Source of the DNA: Sympetrum striolatum
Lineage: Eukaryota > Arthropoda > Insecta > Odonata > Libellulidae
Direction: 5' to 3'
Assembly: GCA_947579665.1 (NCBI GenBank)
Contig: OX388352.1
Location: forward strand, 36,388,216 to 36,452,215
DNA: 64,000 nucleotides
Position 1 is the first letter of the stretch. The number at the start of each line of letters is the position of its first letter. This document shows positions 56,150 through 64,000 of this stretch, piece after piece. The notes beneath the pieces are model-generated. The model had not been told where the DNA came from. It saw nothing but the letters and a program-made list of their open reading frames with translations, and made no database searches. The translations under genes were made by a program, and so were the position numbers.

Positions 56150-56490
56150 TTTCTAATGGTGTATTGTTGAAATGTTTCCTGTTTTAGATTTTATTTTTGT
56201 TATAGTAAATCTTTTTTAATGTCCATGTTATACGCAGCTTTCTTTGACATCTTTTAGCTTGTATGTATGTATTATCAGTAGGTTTGCGAAATTTTTTCAC
56301 ACCCCCTTCTTTGTGGGTGTTTTCCTGCAGTGGATCTTTTTTGGAAGATATAACCTTAGGTTTTTATATCTACTCCTTCAAAAAGTTTCTATTCTATCTC
56401 TAAACACCAACACATTACTTATGTCGTTAATATCATTGCCGAAAGTTTCAATGGAAGAAGAAAATTTTTCATTCTCAATCTCGCCTCAGG
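56150..56490 (+). mobile_element. TTA-tailed repeat (family A), plus-strand copy with altered tail
   Basis: It contains TTTTTTCACACCCCCTTCTT, GTGTTTTCCTGCAGTGGATC, ACCTTAGGTTTTTATATC, then GGAAGAAGAAAATTTTTC and CTCAATCTCGCC. In place of AATAAAG-(TTA)n it ends in TCAGGCC, so the tail is lost or rearranged. Confidence 0.55.
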
Positions 56491-58369
56491 CCTTGTAGAC
56501 CTAAATGATTCAATCCCGCCCATGTTTTTCCACACTTGCTTCTCCTATAACATAATTTAATTGAGTTCGGTTTACTCTTATGGTTTCTCTGGCACACCAA
56601 AATATGCACCACAATAGAAAATAGTTGTAAATAGTAAAGTTAATTTATTCCATCTTGCAAAGAATACAACATGAAAATAGATATTTAGATGGAAATAAGT
56701 AACCCTAGATATAACCCGTTTAAGGGTTACTATCAAACTCAAATAAATACAAGGTGGGCATCTGGTGCAAATGCAATATTTAACTTACAAAAAACATAAA
56801 AAAGGGAAGTCGTTTAACAGAAAAGGATTAATGTGTGTTCTTTACACTTGTTCTTAAGAAAGTAATACCTGTAAATTTTACAAAATTACAAGATACATGT
56901 AAATAACTATAATAAAGAATAATGCTACTGTTTCTGTCAAGTAATACTATAACTATCACAATTGTATTTTTAAAAATCTATGAATGTTTTCATTTGCCAA
57001 TACACAAGGCTTGTAAAACTGTAGAAATTACGACAACGTTTCTCATTGTTTTTGTTTCTTAGGGCAAGGAATTAAAAATCTTGGGCCCATATAAACGAAA
57101 GAGCATTTTAAAATAGGTAAATTATGCTTAAATTAATTAAAGGTACATTTCCTTTTCTCAAATTATACTGAATTGTACTGTTAGAAATAGTTGGCTTTTT
57201 ACCACACATAACAAAAAAAAATTCAAAACCTTAAAATATACAGACGTAATGGGAGTAATGTTAGGTTCACAAATAATGGATATGAATGATCAAATCTATT
57301 TTTAAACCAATTATTCTGATAATCCTCTCTTACAGGATTAATCCATACTTAAACGTATTTTTATATGCACTACCCCAAAAAAGGTGGACACCAATACACC
57401 ACTGGGTACATCCCAAAACATTATCACACGAACGATTATTTATACCGTTGGGAGGAATTGAAATCAGCGTACTTATATTGGCGCAGTCTGTTACACCCAC
57501 AGGAGAGTGTGGGTATGGTTGACAAGTTCACGTTGTCAGATCTGCTCTGGCTCACGTGGAAAGCAATCGCGTCGTCCATCCGGTGAACGAGAACAGCCCA
57601 AGAGACATTGAGTCCCGACACAAACGTATGATACAACCAAGCTTATTTTTCTCCGTTTGAATGCCGAAAAACCCCAACAGGAAATTGCTTTCGCAATATT
57701 TCGATTCATTCACGAACGTGACGAACTCGAGTGACATGGATGTTATGCTATATATATAGGCGGAGCTTCTTTGTGAGCAACTGCAGTCCTAAAACTCTGT
57801 CGTAGTTTCAATGGGAATGCAATTCGTTTCGCGGGGCGGCAATTACGCCTCCTGGGGACTCTTTGCGCCTCGAACGATTTCCAGTTGCAATGTCACCTCT
57901 TTCCATTTCGTGGCCTAACTTGTCATCCTCAGAAATCAATCTAGCGTACAATGCATTTTATGTCCTCGCACGTTCGATAGCGCAGACTCGATGCCAAAGT
58001 AATCATCAGATAAACATAAATGTACATAAACATCGCAAATCTCGTCGATTTATTTATTTTTCAAATAAAAATACTCTTAACGGGACGAATAGAAAATAGA
58101 TCCTTACAGGAGTTTGTTTTAAAGAAAAATAAGGATAATTTTTTAGTCGCATGTATCGGTTTTATTTAAAGATAAATCGCTGATTTCCCGAATTTTTCAT
58201 CAATGATTGGGATTTTTTATCTTCCTTTTGAAAAACTATCCTTATTAAATCAGGGAAAACCCACTCTAGCTTGATGCCTATTTTTCGTAAGCTGTTGATA
58301 ATATTGATTTTTATTAATTATTTATTGCATAAGACTGCTGCAGTTATTCGCTGGGAGAGGTGGTGACGT
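56491..58369. other. Intergenic stretch with a TATA-like site, no gene supported
   Basis: Frames at 57286-57586 and 57863-58099 have no recognisable domain. TGCTATATATATAGG near 57746-57760 is TATA-like and is followed about 28 nt later by GCAACTGCAGTCC. A promoter is possible but unsupported. Confidence 0.4.
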
Positions 58370-59800
58370 TAACTTATAACACATTCCATTCACAGTCAAT
58401 TCAAAGAATAAGTAACAATAAGTAATAATAATAGGTATTAGTAAGTAATAATAGTTAAATTAATTTGTAATAATCAAATATTATTTAAATATATCTACTA
58501 AAACAGTATATATAGTAATAAACAACAGTGAACAACTATACAAAATATAAACATTCATAAATAATAAACATTATAAGTATTATACTATACAATTTATAAG
58601 TTATATATGAATTTGAAATAACCTTTAAACAGCATCTACATGACTTGTCTTGTATTTAAATAATATATTATAATAGCATCTACATGATTTTTACAAGCTT
58701 AAACGTTCATTCATCAACTTTTGGTTATCTCGTATTTTTTATTTGTGAAATATCCGAAAACTGATAATTTTCATAGCTACAGCCAGAAGAAAAGTTTAAT
58801 TCAGCTATTAAACAATGAAGTCGAGAGAATTTACTTGAGAAGATCCATCAAATTCTCTTCACTTGTTTTACTTATTAGTACACTTCTGTTTCTGACCTAC
58901 CCATATGCAGTATAATTATATGTTGTTACTCATAATCGAGACTAAATGATTAAATTCTTGGACGATTACGGCAAGCGGTAAGCGATGGAGCTTTGAGGAC
59001 GTTTATTTTTCTTGTTCGACCATTCATCGCTAAAAGAGGATGATAGTTCAACGGATTATATTTGAAGAAAGAGAAGCAAATGAGCATCATCAGATACTAA
59101 GAAATCAATATTTACTCATTTTTCATTGGAATTCATTAACATATCAATACTTAAATGAAAACTCACTATTTCCCAATGGGCGGAAAACATTTGAAGATTT
59201 TCCTCTTCCGGAAGACCTTTCATCTACGTATATAATAGTACCTTCAGTTGAGAATTTATAATGAATGGATTGAAAATGTACTGGAAATTACTACTTAACA
59301 AATTATGCATCCCATGACTTTGTCTTTGCCTTTGATAAATATAAATGAAAATATGCAAGATTCTTCCTCATTGAACAGCGTTCGAAAACAAAAGTATCTT
59401 GCGAGATGAACGTTAATTTTATAGTTTAGATAATTCCGACCTTCACTTGGTGGAAGATGATTATAATTATTAAAAGAATAATTGATTTAATATTTTAATT
59501 TATACAAAACCAAAAGATTCATACACGCACGACCATGGTGATTAGGTGATGGAGCTACGTATCGAAACCGATACATAGCTCTGGTTTAGTATAAATTAGA
59601 GTATTAGATCGATTATTCTTTTTATAATTTATATAAATAATAATATTTCACTATGTCTAGAGTTATGAGAAAAATTTAGTTTCATATCGGGAATGGTTGG
59701 TTAAATGTAGGTATAAATGGTATAAAAGGCTGCCTTGTCTAATAATGGTATTGTTAAAGTTAATAAATATGTCATACAACGGAAAGGACTGAAAGAGCGG
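58370..59800. other. Very AT-rich intergenic stretch
   Basis: 58380-58640 consists largely of AATAATAGTAAT- and ATATAAAC-like runs. Short open frames (58721-58915, 59040-59261) have no domain. No repeat family was recognised. Confidence 0.5.
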
Positions 59801-60060
59801 ATTGCCGACTTTCTACGAAAAAGGTAATCCGGGCCTACCCGTTGTTTCCGAATACCGGTGCAGCGAGGTGCGGAGCGCCGCGCCGGCGCGTAGGATTCGA
59901 AAAGCACGCGTTAAGTGATAGCCACCTAAGTACAGTGTACCCTGCCCGGGCAAGGCACACTTTTCAAGTGAACGCCGCCTTCCGGTGGGACTCACTCCTG
60001 CCCGGTAAGTGCTCCCCGACTCCTACACCGGCAAAACGGCTATTGAAGGATTTAAACCTC
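59801..60060. other. Isolated GC-rich patch
   Basis: About 250 bp with palindromic GCGCCGCGCCGGCGCG and CCTGCCCGGGCAAGG, in an AT-rich neighbourhood. Frames on both strands are open for 60-73 codons, without domains. It might be a decayed insertion or part of an unrecognised exon; nothing in it matches rRNA that I can identify. Confidence 0.35.
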
Positions 60061-62301
60061 TAAAGGTGTTATTTAAGTTGGTAACGGTTTAGGAATTAGG
60101 TATACTATTTAAGTAATTAGTAACTAATCGGACTAAAATATATTTAGGCTTTTAATTACTATTGAATTTTAAATAAAAAGGGCTGTATTTATTGATGTTC
60201 ACAATCGGTACATGAAATAAGGAATTCTTGTCGGAAGTATTCATTTCTCACTCTCATTCTCAACAAAAATTTCTTCCATGTTTCTCGCAAAAACTTTATG
60301 ATATAAATTCATAACTCTTTGCGACATCACGCTAATGTAGGTCCTAGACTGTTTCTTATTACGAATTCTGAATTTCGACCGCAGGTGACGTTGGTGTGGG
60401 AAAGCTTTCCCTCGGAGCGTGAGGAAAAAAGCAGCCAAGTACGAGATCGTATCTCCAGCCAAATAGCAGGCGGCGATCTAGATTAGCAGAATGCGTGCTT
60501 TTGAAAGGCTACGAAGGCCATCGATTTGAATGTGCGTGAACTTGATATGCGAGCTTTGAAAGGAAAAACGCGACAAGCAATTATTAACATGTCGATTTTG
60601 CAGGCGCGAATTTTCGATTTAATAGTTTGAAAACGCGGCTTTGTAATTTACTAGCTGGAGCGCCTGTTGGTTCTTAACGTGGAATGTACACGTAGATGAA
60701 ATATATGTGTACTCTTTGTATAGAATGGAATGTAACATATTTCATATTTAAATTTGATCAATGGCAGGACATCGATTACGGAAATGTTCCGTGAAAATCC
60801 CAATATTCCTATAAATAATCCTATGATAATTTGTTGGTGTAACCGTTAAAAGTAAAGTTCACATGTATATCTCACGGAAATCTATCTTGGTTCGAACCCA
60901 GAAAAAGTTTCGGTTAAATATACGAAGAGCTAATTATTAATGAACTCTTTCATGCTGCCGTTGCAATAATTTCTGAATCTACTTATGGATTGCAATTTAA
61001 ACGGTGTTTGATTTCGTCTGTTACCTTTCATATACTCTATGCTCGACCCTTGGAAACATACATTATTAGTGAACCTGAAGTGAGTAGTTTAATTGATCTC
61101 ATACAATGTAAACTTTTAAAGTGACTAAGGAATAGTTTTCTCTTTTCCAATAGTCTTGCTGTGAAAGACGTATTGAATGATTAAAAATCTATACTATTAT
61201 ACCAGAACGTCCACTGCATTTGAAATTACGACGTAAGCTTGTTAAGGTAAAATATTTGTAGCATTTTAAGGATTATATCTAAATTAAATGTTGAAAATAA
61301 AACCAAATTTATTCTTTGTTTCCTACTTTTTATGTCTCAGAAAGTATTAGCAGTGAAAAGGACTGAAGTGGCGATGCAGCAAAGAGTGTTAGCAAAATAT
61401 TGCGATAATTATTATTTGAACATCTTGTTGCGAAACATTTGGAATTTATATAACCCATTGGAAATTTCTCTGATGTTTTTAATTTTGTAAAATTAAATTC
61501 GAAATTGCAATCTAAATATTACTGTGCGAGTTTATAGAAAACCATATTGTAGAGAACTGCCCTAATAATTTCCTAACCTTGTATTTTTATTAATGAAAAT
61601 ATCAAATTCCCGTATTTTGTCCTTCGTTGAATAAGATCGTAATCTTTTTATTTCTATTAAAATAAAATTTAATTCATTTTTTAATGTTACTTAAAAAGAT
61701 TATCTTAATTTTCAATTCCTTTGTGTTTGAAAATACATGGATATATTCTTATTTGTGCATGCGTATTCACAAATATAGAAATCTCTTTCTCATTGCATGA
61801 CAAAACAAAAGATAATTAACACTCATTAGCTAGATCAATTCGGCAGTTGAAAGGTTAACCAGCGGTTACTGAGGTGTAGCAATTGGTATTCCTTAAGGTG
61901 GTTCTTCTCCCAGGAAGTAATTTTCATAAAAACGATTGATTTGGCGACAGATTGTTAAGTGGTCCTTCTGTTAGTTATTGCTAATGCAAGATATCAGTAT
62001 GGTCAAAATTAGTATCTCTAAGCTAAAGATTCACCTTTGTAATGGATGTTTTGCAATGCATTAAATCAAGCGTTACAAAGTGTATAATGTTTAAATAAAT
62101 ATTGTTTAAAATAAATTAATGTTGAATATCAATTATTACTAAATTTTGAAGAAATGAATATTAACAGTTAACCATTGTCTCCTTTTCATAAATTTCATTA
62201 CTAATACAAAGGCTTTTTTATTGCAATTAGTAAGTTTACATTTAGATTTACAATTTATGGATCATTTTGGTATCCCAAAACTCTGTACTAGATTTTAGAA
62301 T
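60061..62301. other. Intergenic stretch, no gene supported
   Basis: AT-rich. A tRNA-like B-box remnant GGTTCGAACCC lies near 60891. Frame 60241-60462 on the minus strand has no recognisable domain. Nothing else was recognised. Confidence 0.5.
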
Positions 62302-62849
62302 CAAAATGCATTTGAAAATATGTTTTCTGTGATTTGACTGCAACATGGGTGTAATGACAACCCAACAGTCTTGCATTTTGGAAAGGGTTTAAAGTATTTA
62401 ATGCTCAGGTCACTTTCTAAATTGTCATCAGAGTTTAATTGTGAATTAAACTTGGAGGGATTCCTTGTTAAAATTAATGAATTTTTATTATGTAATGAAC
62501 ATGAACGTAACCAAACTGCTGTGAGAGAGGAATATGATATTACTGATTTTACTGTTAGTGTAGATTTATATGTAGGTTAGTTAAATGTTATATACTATGT
62601 TGCTGGATTTATTTGTAGAATGATTTTAAGAGGCATAATTGCTCTAGGTGCAAGGCAGCTATGGTGAATCCTTCACAAACTCCTGTAACGTATAATTATG
62701 AATACTGCACTAATTTAAAAGGCTATAAACAACTGGGTGAGGATTTAGGTCACCTCCACCTGCCAAAGGCCACTATTTTCAATTCTATCAAGGAGTGCAA
62801 GATATTGTTTCAGGGTATTTTCTCTGAATATTCACACAAGATAAGATAA
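62302..62849 (+). pseudogene. P-element/THAP9-type transposase C-terminal remnant
   Basis: The frame opens QNAFENMFSVI, a stop at 62335-62337 where the family has Arg, then LQHGCNDNPTVLHFGKGLKY. This is the E(N/D)-x-FS-x-IR-x3-G-x-N-x-NPT signature of P-type transposases. After a gap and frameshifts come VIYYVAGFICRMI (near 62590), then CSRCKAAMV (a conserved Cys pair) and, further on, HLHLPKATIFNSIKECKILF, ending at 62849. These are the usual C-terminal blocks. The N-terminal THAP finger and catalytic domain are not present nearby. The stop and frameshifts make it non-functional. Confidence 0.75.
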
Positions 62850-64000
62850 GCAGTTTTTTTACAAAATTTATTAAGAAAGTCTACTGCATATGGAGCCATA
62901 TATATCTTCCTTGTGAAAAATCTGGCAAGATATTGCTGCAATTGTTTGTTAGCTGTAGGATTTTTGGGGGTTAGTTTTTTGAATGACTTGAGGGTTTCAC
63001 AATGTTGATTTTCATTAATTACATGTTAGTTTTAATTAAAGTAAGTAAGTATAATTTGTGTCAATTGTATGTGTGCCTGCAAGCATTGCATATTCTTGTT
63101 TTTGTAGTTCATTACAGTGTAAACAGGTCCTTCCATATTTTGTATTAGTATGTATTGTTTCATTGGATATATAGTCCCCCATTTTTACACTCTCCATAGA
63201 CGTAGTATAGAGAGAGTACTGTTTTCATGAAAAAAATCGACTTTGCGATTTCAACGGAAATACATGTTTTGTGGTCCCCAGAACACGTTTTGACCATTTT
63301 TGGAATGATGTCTGTGTGTATGTGTATGTGTGTGTGTGATTGTGGTTGTCCTGATGTAAAAACTATTAGCCGTATCAATACCAAACTTCATATATAGCAC
63401 TGTAGTATATTATGTTGTTATATTAAAATATTCCCTCTAAGATTCCACTCTTGCTTCTAATGAATACCCAGTCATGTGATCATTTGTACAATTATAGAAA
63501 ATCCATTCATTATAAACATCAAAGGTGAATATGTATCTATATGTATATTTTAATATCTCGGGAAGAAGCAAAATTGATTAGAATTTATGACTTCATATTG
63601 TAATTAATTCTGAATTTGTATCATAATTTTGTATAAAATATTTGCAATGGCTCCTGTTCTCAATGAATTTTGATTAATTACATCAATATATAAATAATTA
63701 TTTATGAGAGAGAACTAAAATTTTCAAGTTTTGTTGTTCAGGAAGCATTCAGTGAAATATCTTTAGCAAGGATTACAAAATTTATAGCCATTTGAAAAAT
63801 GTCTTGAGTATTGTAGCAGACAGCCTCTGAGTGTTAATTATCCTGACGGCACTTGAGGCAGGGACTCAGTAGAAAAAGTACACAAGAGAAGAAAGCAAGT
63901 GTTTTTAGTGAAAGTGTCCAGATAAACGGAAAACAATATTCCCTACCGAGAAGAAGAGTAATATAGATAACAGAGTATTACGAGCCATTTACCTCTTACT
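62850..64000. other. Intergenic stretch with TG microsatellite
   Basis: TGTGTGTATGTGTATGTGTG at 63311-63339 is part of a 200-bp block (63180-63400) with GTCCCCAGAACACG and AACTATTAGCCGTATC that looks like an interspersed repeat. No coding region was recognised to the end of the window. Confidence 0.5.

Noticed and set aside
57740..58099. TATA-box gene with a 78-codon ORF
   Set aside because: The TATA-like run could equally be AT-rich background and the ORF has no recognisable domain.
59801..60060. rDNA or retroelement fragment
   Set aside because: It is GC-rich and palindromic, but I could not match it to rRNA or to any coding motif.
1..64000. CRISPR array, operon or prokaryotic gene cluster
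   Set aside because: No regularly spaced repeats or dense same-strand genes; splice structure and transposon types are eukaryotic.

Overview
The window is animal nuclear DNA, most likely from an arthropod and probably an insect. It has spliced genes with GT-AG introns, AT-rich intergenic sequence, many tRNA-derived SINEs, and copia-type retroelements whose primer-binding site matches the anticodon region of initiator tRNA-Met, the priming mode known from Drosophila copia. No bacterial, organellar or CRISPR features were seen.

Layout. (1) 135-9343: one full-length but dead Ty1/copia retrotransposon, with LTRs at 140-400 and 9068-9338 and a perfect 5-bp target duplication. Three other elements have inserted into it: a CACTA-type DNA transposon (1555-3391), an antisense TTA-tailed repeat (about 3703-4285) and a second, antisense, internally deleted copia-like element (5013-7142). 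(2) About 9.9-13.65 kb: SINEs and a decayed pogo/Tigger element. The Tigger is split by a Tc1/mariner-type element (12064-13422) that carries a PHD-finger remnant and a SINE with a 13-bp target duplication. (3) 13841-17110, plus strand: the last seven exons of a single-pass receptor with a cytoplasmic SEFIR domain (IL-17-receptor-like). They join in frame to exactly 900 nt. (4) 18206-27079, minus strand: a 17-exon gene encoding a secreted protein of 784 residues with a signal peptide and four MAM domains. The two genes converge tail to tail across about 1.1 kb. A possible 5' untranslated exon of the MAM gene lies near 30.65 kb.

(5) 27.1-64 kb: no protein-coding gene could be supported. The region holds a tail-to-tail SINE pair and a hAT MITE (27.4-27.8 kb), a miRNA-sized hairpin (32.36 kb), two diverged copies of an unnamed repeat (34.7 and 36.25 kb), an 823-bp fold-back element with arms of about 320 bp (37707-38529), several copies of the TTA-tailed repeat, a GC-rich CpG-bearing segment (42.85-43.65 kb), a MITE with TTA duplication (48317-48867), a hAT MITE with a perfect 8-bp duplication (50444-50750), a Penelope-like GIY-YIG fragment (52.0-52.45 kb), a LINE RT remnant (53.4 kb) and a P-element transposase remnant (62.3-62.85 kb).

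The two host genes look functionally independent: one an immune-type receptor, the other an extracellular adhesion-type protein. All exon joins, frames and target duplications were read by eye. Family assignments rest on recognised motifs, with no database search.
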